A stretch of 64,000 nt of DNA from Lentibacillus sp. Marseille-P4043 (GCF_900258515.1 NZ_LT984884.1:1984550-2048549), one strand, 5' to 3'. Counted from the stretch's first letter, positions 23,700-32,040 are shown. A program made the numbers and translations. The notes: generated by a model from the sequence alone, not told the origin.

Positions 23700-24884
23700 T
23701 TGAGAGTAAATAGAATGGTAAAATACTATGATATATACGATTTATTTGTTTCAACAGAAAAGAATTGCTTGATATTGGGATGGTTACTATTATTCAGGAC
23801 TAGGCCATTTAATCTACATGTGCCTGCTCGTAGATCCTATTTAAGAAAAATTCCGGGAAAGTTCATCAAAATCTTCAGAGTTACTAATTTAGTATTCAGA
23901 CTCTTTCTTTTGAAAAATGTTTATAGAAAAACGAATAATAATTTTATCAATGTTCCATTCGATGGGCATGTGGTTTTGGAAACCTCGGAAGGATATAAGG
24001 TATTTGACCTTAAAAGAAGATTAGTTGCGACCCAATATAACAAAGAACATCAAGGAGAAATATTTGATGGGATTGCTAAAAAATTGAAGGAAATTTCAAA
24101 ATATGATGTTTCATCAACATTAAAATCTATTGATTATCAACGTAGATGTATATATGAAGAGTACTTAAATCTTTACAAAGCAAATAACTTTTATCCCTTC
24201 TCAACGTATTTTAATGAACGAATTTTACCTATATGGGAACGAAATAAAGAACGGTTTCCAAAAAGAAAAATTGATGTTAAAACATATATATTAAATCAGG
24301 AATCTTTCATCTTGAAGAGTATAAATCAGTATAAAGAAAAAGGGCATAGCCAGGAAATAGTAGACTATATACGGAATTATACGAAAGAGCTTTCAGCAGG
24401 ATTGTTGGCGAAAAAAAGTATAAATACTATTAATTTAAGTTTGACGCATGGAGATATGCACTACAAGAATATTTTATTAAGCAAAAAAGACGGATTAATG
24501 ATTGATTGTAATACGATTAAGGAAAGATCGATATTTCATGATTTTTTTTATATGCTTTTTTACAATTTGTTTAAGGATAGTACGATTAGCTATCATGAGT
24601 TTGCAGACAAGTTGGATGCATGCTTTGCTAAAATAGCTATACGATCTCAAGGTGAAAATAGTGAACTAGGTAACCAATTTACTATACATGAAAACGATTT
24701 TTATAGAAGGCTATTTTATTTAGAGTATGTTTCACTAGCGTTTGAATTCAATATCAATATATATAACGATAAGGATCAAGTTCAGGAAGGGCTAAGTTAT
24801 TATTATGGTCATATTAAATTATTAAAAGATGTGGAAAGTAATATATCATCGAGAAGTTTAGGGAATTCAGAAATTGTTAGTTAA
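23700..24884 (+). CDS. APH/choline-kinase-like phosphotransferase
   Basis: A 394-residue protein with the aminoglycoside phosphotransferase fold signature in its C-terminal half: catalytic loop LTHGDMHYKNILL near 253 (H-G-D-x-H-x-x-N) and the metal-binding LMIDCNTIKERSIFHDFFYM near 270. The N-terminal half is basic and divergent. The start is TTG with AGGGGGAG seven bases upstream. Between an exporter and a deacetylase it probably phosphorylates a sugar, lipid-linked glycan or small alcohol; antibiotic resistance is not implied. Confidence 0.7.
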   Translation: MRVNRMVKYYDIYDLFVSTEKNCLILGWLLLFRTRPFNLHVPARRSYLRKIPGKFIKIFRVTNLVFRLFLLKNVYRKTNNNFINVPFDGHVVLETSEGYKVFDLKRRLVATQYNKEHQGEIFDGIAKKLKEISKYDVSSTLKSIDYQRRCIYEEYLNLYKANNFYPFSTYFNERILPIWERNKERFPKRKIDVKTYILNQESFILKSINQYKEKGHSQEIVDYIRNYTKELSAGLLAKKSINTINLSLTHGDMHYKNILLSKKDGLMIDCNTIKERSIFHDFFYMLFYNLFKDSTISYHEFADKLDACFAKIAIRSQGENSELGNQFTIHENDFYRRLFYLEYVSLAFEFNINIYNDKDQVQEGLSYYYGHIKLLKDVESNISSRSLGNSEIVS

Positions 24885-24886
24885 GT

Positions 24887-24916
24887 AACCTGGGGATCAA
24901 TGCTCCAGGTTTATTA
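24887..24916 (+). terminator. Hairpin after the APH-like gene
   Basis: AACCTGG (24887-24893) pairs with CCAGGTT (24905-24911), followed by TATT. It may partly end the eps transcript before the PIG-L gene. Confidence 0.5.
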
Positions 24917-24979
24917 TTTCACTTTAAGAAATCATAAAATTTCACAGTATTAAATTATAAGAAAAAGGGAGTGCTTTAT

Positions 24980-25855
24980 TTGTCTATTGTTAAAAGTTCT
25001 ATTGCTAAATTAGTCAATCGAAATATTGGATTAGATAATCTAATTAAACTAATTGAGTATGGTAGAGGATTGTACAGATATCCAAACAACATGATAGGGA
25101 GAAATTTATCTCAAGATCTAGAGGATAATGCTGATATTCTTGTCATTGCTGCACATCCTGATGATGAAGTTTTAGGTGTCGGAACAACATTACATAGGCA
25201 TAGAAAAAATGGCGATAACGTTGCAGTTACATACGTAACGAATGGAGCCGGGGGGAAAGGCTCGACCTGGAAGTTTAAAACTGAGGTAACAAAGAATATT
25301 GCAGCGATCAGATATAAAGAAGGGGTACAGGCATTATCACTGATTAATATCCCGAGAAAAAACGTATTTTGCCTTGGTTATCCAGATTTAGGGATGCATC
25401 GTTATATAAAGGATATTGCAACAGATGTTCATATGTTAATTGAAAAATTAAATCCACAAAAAATATATGTTCATTGTATTGAAGGCGGTCATGGTGATCA
25501 TGATATGACAAGTTTTATTGTTAAATCTGTCTGCAGTAAATTAGGATTTCACAATGTATTTGAATGGGCGGAATATAATAAAAGGCAGGTAATAGGCACA
25601 AAGGAAATTAACTTTAAATACTCACGAACAACTAATTCGAAGGAAACAATTATCAACATATCCAATGAGGAGAGATCTTTGAAAAAGAGGATGCTAGCTT
25701 ATCATGAATCTCAAGGTGTGGTGGAACATTATATGATGGGAGAGGCTATTCGGCAGGCAAACGTAAGTGATTTAGAAAAGGAGTTGTTCGAATATTCCCG
25801 TTATCCTAAGGAAAGATTAAAACCAGTTGTAAATAAAATTGGAAGCGTTCTGTAA
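24980..25855 (+). CDS. PIG-L/LmbE-family deacetylase
   Basis: A 291-residue Zn-dependent de-N-acetylase. The metal site is visible as ILVIAAHPDDEVLGVGTTLH near residue 55 (A-H-P-D-D-E) and HCIEGGHGDHDMTS near 175 (H-x-D-H). Family members remove N-acetyl groups from GlcNAc-linked substrates. TTG 24980 is chosen because AAAAGGGAG overlaps the earlier GTG 24971. It is longer than BshB-type bacillithiol enzymes and sits at the end of the eps cluster, so deacetylation of a matrix glycan or of a precursor is plausible. Confidence 0.8.
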   Translation: MSIVKSSIAKLVNRNIGLDNLIKLIEYGRGLYRYPNNMIGRNLSQDLEDNADILVIAAHPDDEVLGVGTTLHRHRKNGDNVAVTYVTNGAGGKGSTWKFKTEVTKNIAAIRYKEGVQALSLINIPRKNVFCLGYPDLGMHRYIKDIATDVHMLIEKLNPQKIYVHCIEGGHGDHDMTSFIVKSVCSKLGFHNVFEWAEYNKRQVIGTKEINFKYSRTTNSKETIINISNEERSLKKRMLAYHESQGVVEHYMMGEAIRQANVSDLEKELFEYSRYPKERLKPVVNKIGSVL

Positions 25856-25891
25856 ATATAATTCCTGTAATATTTGAGTATCTTTCATGTA

Positions 25892-25920
25892 TTGACAGAA
25901 AAGTGAAAAGATGATAATTT
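25892..25920 (+). promoter_or_regulatory. Promoter of the lasso-like RiPP operon
   Basis: TTGACA (25892-25897) is followed after 16 bp by GATAAT (25914-25919), or after 17 bp by TAATTT. Two SinR-like palindromes lie downstream, before precursor gene 2. Confidence 0.65.
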
Positions 25921-25929
25921 TACACTTCG

Positions 25930-25945
25930 GTTCTTAATTGGGAAC
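25930..25945 (+). promoter_or_regulatory. SinR-like operator 1 of the RiPP operon
   Basis: GTTCTTAATTGGGAAC has perfect GTTC/GAAC ends, just downstream of the predicted transcription start. Confidence 0.5.
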
Positions 25946-25981
25946 TATATAGAGTTGATCGTCCAATTTTTTAATAGATAA

Positions 25982-25997
25982 GTTCTTTATAATGAAC
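25982..25997 (+). promoter_or_regulatory. SinR-like operator 2 of the RiPP operon
   Basis: GTTCTTTATAATGAAC differs by one base from the eps promoter palindrome at 3765-3780. It lies 28 bp upstream of the precursor 2 ATG, in the 5' leader. Confidence 0.65.
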
Positions 25998-26025
25998 TAA
26001 ATGATTCTTGAAAGGGGGTGAGATA

Positions 26026-26154
26026 ATGAAAAATGAATGGAAAAAGCCAGTATTGGAAGACTTAAGTGTGAACATGACGATGAAAGGCAATGGTCATGGT
26101 CACGGTTGGGTTGACTCGGGTGAAGACTCAGGCGATGACGTATTAGGTAGTTAA
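26026..26154 (+). CDS. Lasso-peptide-like (paeninodin-type) precursor 2
   Basis: A 42-residue precursor. Leader MKNEWKKPVLEDLSVNMTM carries W-x-x-P-x-L-x-x-L and the penultimate Thr; the predicted core begins KGNGHGHGWVDSGEDSGDD and ends VLGS, so the C-terminal residue is Ser, as in kinase-modified paeninodins. After canonical Thr(-2) cleavage, positions 7-9 are His, Gly, Trp: no Asp or Glu for a 7-9-residue macrolactam; the first acidic residue is D11. AAAGGGGGTGA precedes the ATG. The kinase, B1, B2, nucleotidyltransferase and exporter genes follow. It shares leader, GEDSG motif and acidic C-terminus with precursor 1. Confidence 0.8.
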   Translation: MKNEWKKPVLEDLSVNMTMKGNGHGHGWVDSGEDSGDDVLGS

Positions 26155-26178
26155 CTTATCATTCTAGTTTACCTACAT

Positions 26179-26210
26179 AACCAACCTATTTTTATAAAAA
26201 TAGGTTGGTT
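26179..26210 (+). promoter_or_regulatory. Perfect 32-nt palindrome after precursor 2
   Basis: AACCAACCTATTTTTA and its exact complement form a 32-nt hairpin, followed by A-residues rather than T on this strand. It fits a stabilising or partially attenuating element that gives excess precursor mRNA over the downstream enzyme genes. Confidence 0.6.
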
Positions 26211-26239
26211 AAAAAATCAATGATGGGAGAACAGAATAG

Positions 26240-27211
26240 ATGACGAATAGTGCAGGGCATTACGTCTATAAAGCATTTGGACTGACAATTAAAAGTGAAA
26301 TTTTGCTGCCAGAGGTACCTCAATCAAAGCAATTTGAAGACGTGAAAGATGTTGTGATAGAAAGAGCAGATTTGACATCCATGTGGGCTGAGCTGTCGGA
26401 GGAAAATGAACGGTTTGCGATAAAAGATGATATATGTATGTTTAAGGTTGATAGGGTGGCTATTTACTTTATTCAAGGAGGAAATAAGATCATCGTGTCC
26501 CCATTGGAAGGTGCTAATGAAGACCAAATACGGCTATTCATTCTAGGGACTAGTATGGGAGCGTTATTAATGCAAAGAAAGGTTCTTCCATTACATGGAA
26601 CTGCGTTGTTCATGGAGGGAAAGGCATTTGCGATAATGGGATCTTCTGGTGCTGGGAAATCGACGCTTGCTTCCGCTTTTTTAAAGAAAGGTTATCAACT
26701 TATTAGTGATGATCTGATTCCAATCACGTTTAATGAAGATGGTATTCCCTTTGTGACATCGGCATATCCGCAACAAAAACTATGGCAGGCAAGCTTGAAT
26801 CAATATGGAATGGATGTAGAACATTATCGTCCCCTTATTGATCGAGCAACTAAATTTGCTATTCCAGTCGTAGATCAGTTTGCAGCAGGCCGTTTCCCAC
26901 TTGCTGGTGTATTTGAACTCACTAAAACGATGGATGATGAAATTGAGATGTATCCAATTCAAAAACTAGACCGCTTGCATACGTTGTTTAGGCACACATT
27001 TCGCAAATCGATCCTTGCTCGTTCCGGCTTACTTGAATGGCACTTTAGAACCGTTACAAAAATGGCTAATAAAATCGATCTCTTTCATTTGCGAAGACCG
27101 GCATCCCGGTTTACTGCCTATGATTTAGCTGATTTAATCGAAACAAAACTGTTTAAGGGAGGAAAAGGTAATGAGAAAAAGCCAAAATCTTATGTTGAAT
27201 CAATTGGTTAA
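26240..27211 (+). CDS. HPr-kinase-like lasso precursor kinase (PadeK/ThcoK type)
   Basis: A 323-residue protein with the HPr kinase/phosphorylase fold. Walker A is AIMGSSGAGKSTLASAF near residue 134, followed by YQLISDDLIPI near 154 with the acidic pair typical of these kinases. In paeninodin and related clusters such enzymes phosphorylate the C-terminal Ser of the precursor; both precursors here end in Ser. It follows precursor 2 after a hairpin and overlaps the next gene by 41 bp. The substrate assignment is inferred from family and context. Confidence 0.82.
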   Translation: MTNSAGHYVYKAFGLTIKSEILLPEVPQSKQFEDVKDVVIERADLTSMWAELSEENERFAIKDDICMFKVDRVAIYFIQGGNKIIVSPLEGANEDQIRLFILGTSMGALLMQRKVLPLHGTALFMEGKAFAIMGSSGAGKSTLASAFLKKGYQLISDDLIPITFNEDGIPFVTSAYPQQKLWQASLNQYGMDVEHYRPLIDRATKFAIPVVDQFAAGRFPLAGVFELTKTMDDEIEMYPIQKLDRLHTLFRHTFRKSILARSGLLEWHFRTVTKMANKIDLFHLRRPASRFTAYDLADLIETKLFKGGKGNEKKPKSYVESIG

Positions 27212-27473
27212 ACAAGGGAGCGATAGCATTGTAAGTGATATGGGTGGAGAGAAGGTTATGTTAAGTATTCCCAACAGTAAGTACTATAATTTAGGAGAAA
27301 TAGGTGGTGAGATCTGGGAACGGATTAAGAGTCCAATTTCTATCAAGGAATTAATACATACATTAACAATTGATTATGAGGTCGAACAAAGCACGTGTAA
27401 GGAGCAGGTTCTAGCCTTCTTGAATCGATTGTTTGAAGAAGATTTAATCCAGGTTGAGGAATCTGCATCATAA
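27171..27473 (+). CDS. Lasso peptide B1 protein (PqqD-like RRE)
   Basis: A 100-residue PqqD-like protein: VSDMGGEKVMLSIPNSKYYNLGEIGGEIW near 24-52, then a winged helix (ISIKELIHTLTIDYEV). This domain binds the precursor leader and hands it to the B2 protease. The ATG is within the end of the kinase gene and has GGGAGGAAAAGG upstream. It is of normal size, with no visible defect. Confidence 0.85.
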   Translation: MRKSQNLMLNQLVKQGSDSIVSDMGGEKVMLSIPNSKYYNLGEIGGEIWERIKSPISIKELIHTLTIDYEVEQSTCKEQVLAFLNRLFEEDLIQVEESAS

Positions 27474-27489
27474 TTTTTAGAAAGGAATA

Positions 27490-27972
27490 ATGAACCTTAT
27501 GAAAAAAATAAGGATTTTATTCTCACTTAATTGGAAAACGAAGAAGTTATTAACGGAAGCTCTTTTTTACTTGGGGTGGGCGCGAATACTTAAACTAATG
27601 CCGTTTTCACTAGTCTCACCTACATTAGGTGAAAAAATGGAAGAGACGACTTTAGTTACTAACTCAGCGAACGCAAGGATATTGAAACGTGTATCCGAGG
27701 CCGTACATATTATGAGTCGCCACACTTTTTGGGAAAGTCAATGTTTGGTAAAAGCAATTGCCGGGCAGAAAATGTTACACAGACGCAAAATTGAATCCAC
27801 ATTATACCTAGGAACTGCGAAAGATGAGAATGGTGATTTTATTGCACATGCCTGGTTACGCAGTGGTTCATTTTATGTTTCAGGCTCTGAAGGTATGGAG
27901 CGTTTTACGGTAATTGCTAAATTCGCAAAGACGGCTAAACTCAACAATGTAGAAGGTGAAAACTATGGATAA
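27490..27972 (+). CDS. Lasso peptide B2 leader peptidase (transglutaminase-like)
   Basis: A 160-residue cysteine protease. The catalytic Cys is in ESQCLVKAIAGQKML near residue 84, and the His in FIAHAWLRSG near 120; an acidic residue completes the triad. B2 enzymes cut behind the penultimate Thr of the leader, and both precursors have it. ATG 27490 has AGAAAGGAA upstream; ATG 27499 is possible. The next gene starts inside its last codons. Confidence 0.85.
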   Translation: MNLMKKIRILFSLNWKTKKLLTEALFYLGWARILKLMPFSLVSPTLGEKMEETTLVTNSANARILKRVSEAVHIMSRHTFWESQCLVKAIAGQKMLHRRKIESTLYLGTAKDENGDFIAHAWLRSGSFYVSGSEGMERFTVIAKFAKTAKLNNVEGENYG

Positions 27973-29140
27973 CACGCTATATCTGACCAACATCCCTAGA
28001 GAGTTAAAATTAATTGTTGAATTGTTGAAAGAGGGAAATGAAACGTATGTACAAGAACATCAGGAAAAATTATGCAAGGACATCGATTGGGATCTTTTTA
28101 TAAAACAAGTAAAGCATCATCGTGTTTATCCATTACTCGATTCAAAAGTTAGATTACTAGATGAGCGATTTGTACCGGTTCATGTCCGGAAATTTTTAAG
28201 CAATCAATACAAAAGAAATACATTTCAAATGCTTAACCTAGCTGCGGAAATGGAGTGTGTAAGTAAATTATTTGAAGAGCAAATTAGGCTTCTTTTTTTG
28301 AAAGGGCCTATACTTGCTCAAAACTTATATGGTGATATTTCTCAACGCACATCCAGTGATTTAGATATTCTTATTCCGATTAATCAGTTACAACTTGCCG
28401 ATAAATTACTAAAAGGGATCGGCTATGAGAAAGATGATTATATTCAAACCGTGCTATATGACTGGAAATGGCGCCATCATCACGTCACCTATTTTAACCC
28501 GCAGAAAAATATCAAATTGGAAATTCATTGGCGGCTACATCCCGGGCCTTGTAAAGAACCGAAATTTGATGAGCTTTGGAAACGAAGGAATAGCTGTGCA
28601 CTTACAACAACTCCTGTTTATCTGCTTGGTACAGAAGATCTGTTTCTATTTCTAGTTTCACACGGGGCTCGTCATGGATGGTCACGACTACGCTGGTTAC
28701 TGGATATTAATCAGCTAATAAAGCGAGATATAGATTGGAAAAAAGCGTATACGTTATTAAAGAAGAATCATCAACTTCATGTTGGGGGACAGGGATATAT
28801 TTTAGCATCGGAGCTCTTTAATTCTGTGGCTTTAAATAAAATAGAACCATTGTTAACGAAACGTGCAAAACGATTGGCGCAAGAGGCAGTATTTTATCTG
28901 GAGAATATGGTGAATCTACATACGAATCCTGTCCCCGAAAAAATATCACGTTATCATAAACGGCATTTGTTTTCCTTAATGCCTATTCAGCAAAAGTTTC
29001 TTTTCATTTTAAGCTTTTTATATCCGTATCCAGAAGATGCTGAAACATTGCCATTACCGAAAAAACTTCACTTTCTATATTTTCCGTTACGGCCGATTTT
29101 ATGGGCGATAAGGAAACGGAAGAAACATGCATTACCCTAG
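27965..29140 (+). CDS. Nucleotidyltransferase-family tailoring protein (NTP_transf_5-like)
   Basis: A 391-residue protein. The N-terminal region is helical; the nucleotidyltransferase signature is FLKGPILAQNLYGDISQRTSSDLDIL near residues 106-131, with the D-x-D metal ligands in SDLDILI, and KLEIHWRLHP near 183. In the pseudomycoidin lasso cluster a protein of this family extends the C-terminal phosphate with hexoses. ATG 27965 is chosen over GTG 27956 because AGAAGGTGA is the ribosome binding site. It probably acts after the kinase. Confidence 0.8.
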   Translation: MDNTLYLTNIPRELKLIVELLKEGNETYVQEHQEKLCKDIDWDLFIKQVKHHRVYPLLDSKVRLLDERFVPVHVRKFLSNQYKRNTFQMLNLAAEMECVSKLFEEQIRLLFLKGPILAQNLYGDISQRTSSDLDILIPINQLQLADKLLKGIGYEKDDYIQTVLYDWKWRHHHVTYFNPQKNIKLEIHWRLHPGPCKEPKFDELWKRRNSCALTTTPVYLLGTEDLFLFLVSHGARHGWSRLRWLLDINQLIKRDIDWKKAYTLLKKNHQLHVGGQGYILASELFNSVALNKIEPLLTKRAKRLAQEAVFYLENMVNLHTNPVPEKISRYHKRHLFSLMPIQQKFLFILSFLYPYPEDAETLPLPKKLHFLYFPLRPILWAIRKRKKHALP

Positions 29141-29152
29141 GGGGATACAGAT

Positions 29153-30949
29153 GTGAAAAATGTTATTTATTTTTTGAAACAAATACATGCTTATGCTGGG
29201 AAAAAGCTTTACTTTAACCTTATCGGAATGATGCTGATGAGTTTGTTGGAAGGTGTTGGGATTCTATTGCTAATTCCAATGATTAGCATGAGTGGAATTG
29301 TCGAATTAGACGCAGGGGAAACACCGTTATTACGTATTTTTAGTATTTTTCAAGACATTCCGATTGGTTTGGGGTTGCCACTTATCCTAGGTATTTATGT
29401 TGCAATTGTTATTGGTCAAAACTTGCTGCAACGACAAATAGCTATTCGTAATGCAACCATTCAGCAAGGATTTTTAAGACATTTACGTGTCGAAACATAT
29501 AGTGCTGTGCTTCATTCAAATTGGGATTTTTTTATAAAAAAGCGAAAGTCAGATCTTATCAATCTATTAAAATCGGAAATTGCTCGGTCTAGTTCTGGAA
29601 CAAATTCACTACTGCTATTTATGACATCGCTCATTTTTACATGCGTACAAATTGGTCTAGCATTTTTCCTTTCCCCTAATATAACCATCTTCGTATTAGT
29701 ATGTGGTTTAGTGTTGATCTTTTTTAATCGCAAATTCTTGAAAAGGTCATTGGCATTAGGCGGGAAAAATTATGAATTGGGAAAAAGTTATTTAGCAGGT
29801 ATAATTGATCAAATAAATGGGATTAAGGAAATAAAAAGCAATACATTAGAAGAAACAAGAATGGATTGGTTTCATAATATCACAAAGAATATGCAGGATG
29901 AACAAGTGAATTACACGAAATTGAAAACAACATCTCAATTATATTATAAAGCTGCATCTGCTATCTTAATTGCAGCTTTCATATTTATCGCGGTGAATAT
30001 GTTTAATGCCCAAGGTGGCCAACTAATGTTAGTCATTGTTATTTTTTCGAGACTGTGGCCGCGAGTTGCGGATATCCAAGCATCTATGGAAAAAATAGCC
30101 ACAACATTACCATCTTTTCAAGCAGTAAAAGAATTGCAGCATGAATGTAAACAAGCAATCGAAATTGGGTGTGGGAAGAATCAACATGTTGAGCCTTTCT
30201 GTCTTATGAAGGAAATTGAATGCCGCAATGTCTCTTTTCGTTACAACCAAAATGAATCGGATTATGCGTTAACTGATATTAATGTAACAATACCAGCTAA
30301 GCAAATGACTGCGTTTGTCGGGAAATCTGGTGCTGGAAAGAGTACGTTAATCGATTTAATAATGGGTCTCAATCAACCTGAAAAAGGGAAAGTTTTGCTT
30401 GATGGGATCCCGTTGGCCAGTGAAAACTTATTATCATTGCGGAATGCGATAAGCTACGTTTCCCAAGACCCGTTTCTCTTTAATGAAAGTATTCGAGATA
30501 ACTTAATGATGGTTCAACCGACTGCTAGTGATGAGCAATTATGGGAAGCATTGGCATTCTCATCGGCGGCAGCGTTTGTAGGTAACCTTCCCAATGGTTT
30601 AGACACACTGATTGGCGATCGCGGAATTAAGTTGTCTGGAGGGGAGCGGCAACGACTTGTATTAGCACGGGCTATTTTACGAAATCCATCTATCCTTGTA
30701 TTGGATGAGGCAACAAGTGCTCTTGATACCGAAAATGAAGCAAAAATACAAGAGGCACTTGAGGGATTAAAAGGGAAGATGACTGTAATTGTTATTGCTC
30801 ACCGTCTATCAACGATCCAAAATGCCGATCAAGTTATTGTTTTGGACCAGGGGGAGGTCATTCAAAAAGGGGGTTTTATGCAGCTTGCTAAGGAAAAAAG
30901 AAGCATGTTTAGCCACCTGTTAAGCAATCAAATGGAGGTAATTCGATAA
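29153..30949 (+). CDS. ABC exporter of the RiPP operon (lasso D type)
   Basis: A 598-residue fused permease-ATPase. Membrane helices lie in the first 320 residues; Walker A is FVGKSGAGKSTLIDL near 387, signature KLSGGERQRLVLARAIL near 493, and Walker B ILVLDEATSALDTE near 515. There is no C39 peptidase domain, as expected for lasso exporters that receive an already trimmed peptide. The start is GTG, 12 nt after the nucleotidyltransferase gene. It would export the modified peptide and give self-protection. Confidence 0.87.
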   Translation: MKNVIYFLKQIHAYAGKKLYFNLIGMMLMSLLEGVGILLLIPMISMSGIVELDAGETPLLRIFSIFQDIPIGLGLPLILGIYVAIVIGQNLLQRQIAIRNATIQQGFLRHLRVETYSAVLHSNWDFFIKKRKSDLINLLKSEIARSSSGTNSLLLFMTSLIFTCVQIGLAFFLSPNITIFVLVCGLVLIFFNRKFLKRSLALGGKNYELGKSYLAGIIDQINGIKEIKSNTLEETRMDWFHNITKNMQDEQVNYTKLKTTSQLYYKAASAILIAAFIFIAVNMFNAQGGQLMLVIVIFSRLWPRVADIQASMEKIATTLPSFQAVKELQHECKQAIEIGCGKNQHVEPFCLMKEIECRNVSFRYNQNESDYALTDINVTIPAKQMTAFVGKSGAGKSTLIDLIMGLNQPEKGKVLLDGIPLASENLLSLRNAISYVSQDPFLFNESIRDNLMMVQPTASDEQLWEALAFSSAAAFVGNLPNGLDTLIGDRGIKLSGGERQRLVLARAILRNPSILVLDEATSALDTENEAKIQEALEGLKGKMTVIVIAHRLSTIQNADQVIVLDQGEVIQKGGFMQLAKEKRSMFSHLLSNQMEVIR

Positions 30950-30995
30950 TTTTGTATGGTATCTGCATCACTTTATTTTCTTGGGGCGATCCGTA

Positions 30996-31970
30996 GTGAA
31001 AAAAATAGTTAAGATTTTGATCGGTATTCTAATTGTGCTTACTGTTCTGACTGTTTACGTAGTCTGGGATAATAATCGCATAACGATAGAAAAACAAGAA
31101 ATAGTCATAGAGGATCTTCCAGAACAATTGGCAGGGTTTTCCGTAGTGCAAATTACTGATCTGCATGAAAAGGAATTTGGAGAAAATCAAAAAAGACTGA
31201 TAGAGGCTATTAATTCGATTCAGTATGATGCACTTGTTTTTACCGGTGATATGCTGGATGGAAGCGAAAGTACAAACTATAAACCTTTCTATTCCATAGT
31301 GGAAGGCATAAATAATAAAGAAAATATGTTTTATGTACCTGGAAATGCTGATCCAGAGAGCTATCAGACAGATCCGGTTTTTGAAAAAAGTGAGTTCGTT
31401 AAAGGAATGGAAAAGCGGGGAGTAACGTTTTTAGAGTCTATCGATACCATTCAAGTAGATGGAGCAAACGTTCATTTTGTTAATTTTGAACTATCAATTA
31501 TGGATGGGAAAACAGGCGTCAATACAGGGATACCAGCACCAAATTATGCAACAGATGAACAATTTCTTACCCATCAAAAACAATTGCTGAAGGAAATGAC
31601 CACATTGGGTGATTTGCAGAATCCAAATGTTGTGATTGCGCTCGATCATTACCCTGTTGTTGATACTCGAATTGACCATATTATGAATATGTCTGATTTG
31701 GCATTGCGAGATTATGATCTGTTAATAGCAGGTCATTATCATGGAGGGCAAATCAGACTTCCTTTTTTTGGTGCGCTATTTGTTCCAGAAGCTTGGGATG
31801 AAAACAGTGGTCTTTTCCCACCGGGCGATCGAGTAAAGGGGTTGTGGGAATATGAGGGAGTGAAGCAATATGTTAGTACTGGCCTAGGGAGTAGTGATGC
31901 CATTTCCTTTTTAAAATTCCGCTTATTTAACCCGCCGCAAATCAATGTGTTGACACTAAAAGAAGGATGA
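30996..31970 (+). CDS. Calcineurin-like metallophosphoesterase, membrane-anchored, with altered GNH motif
   Basis: A 324-residue protein with an N-terminal membrane anchor (IVKILIGILIVLTVLTVYVVW). Phosphoesterase motifs in order: ITDLHEKEFG (D-x-H) near 53, VFTGDMLDG (G-D) near 82, YVPGNADPES near 113, IALDHYP near 220 and AGHYHGGQ near 248 (G-H-x-H). The third motif is normally G-N-H-(D/E); here the catalytic-acid His is replaced by Ala, while the metal-binding Asn remains. GTG 30996 fits GGGGCGAT upstream. It follows the exporter by 46 nt and may belong to the RiPP operon. Confidence 0.8.
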   Translation: MKKIVKILIGILIVLTVLTVYVVWDNNRITIEKQEIVIEDLPEQLAGFSVVQITDLHEKEFGENQKRLIEAINSIQYDALVFTGDMLDGSESTNYKPFYSIVEGINNKENMFYVPGNADPESYQTDPVFEKSEFVKGMEKRGVTFLESIDTIQVDGANVHFVNFELSIMDGKTGVNTGIPAPNYATDEQFLTHQKQLLKEMTTLGDLQNPNVVIALDHYPVVDTRIDHIMNMSDLALRDYDLLIAGHYHGGQIRLPFFGALFVPEAWDENSGLFPPGDRVKGLWEYEGVKQYVSTGLGSSDAISFLKFRLFNPPQINVLTLKEG

Positions 31971-32000
31971 AAGTTATGAGCGGATGGTGCATGTCGCAAT

Positions 32001-32031
32001 GGGAACAATCCGATACCAGAGGATTGTTCCC
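32001..32031 (+). other. Hairpin leading minisatellite array 2
   Basis: GGGAACAATCC (32001-32011) and GGATTGTTCCC (32021-32031) form a perfect 11-bp stem around the loop GATACCAGA. Inner stem CAATCC/GGATTG and loop GATnnCAGA are the same as at 2417-2443, whereas the outer pairs differ but stay complementary. Confidence 0.75.
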
Positions 32032-32040
32032 AAAACATCA

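Noticed and set aside
23700..24884. Candidate for the missing lasso cyclase
   Set aside because: The 394-residue protein has the APH-type H-G-D-x-H-x-x-N loop and no PP-loop SGGxDS or Asn synthetase motif.
23700..24884. Aminoglycoside resistance gene
   Set aside because: The fold is shared with many sugar and choline kinases; context in a glycan operon argues for a biosynthetic role.
24980..25855. Bacillithiol deacetylase BshB
   Set aside because: The protein is longer than BshB and its context is glycan synthesis, without bshA or bshC nearby.
25982..25997. CtsR or CIRCE-type heat-shock operator
   Set aside because: The palindrome is short-spaced GTTC..GAAC and matches the SinR half-site; no heat-shock gene follows.
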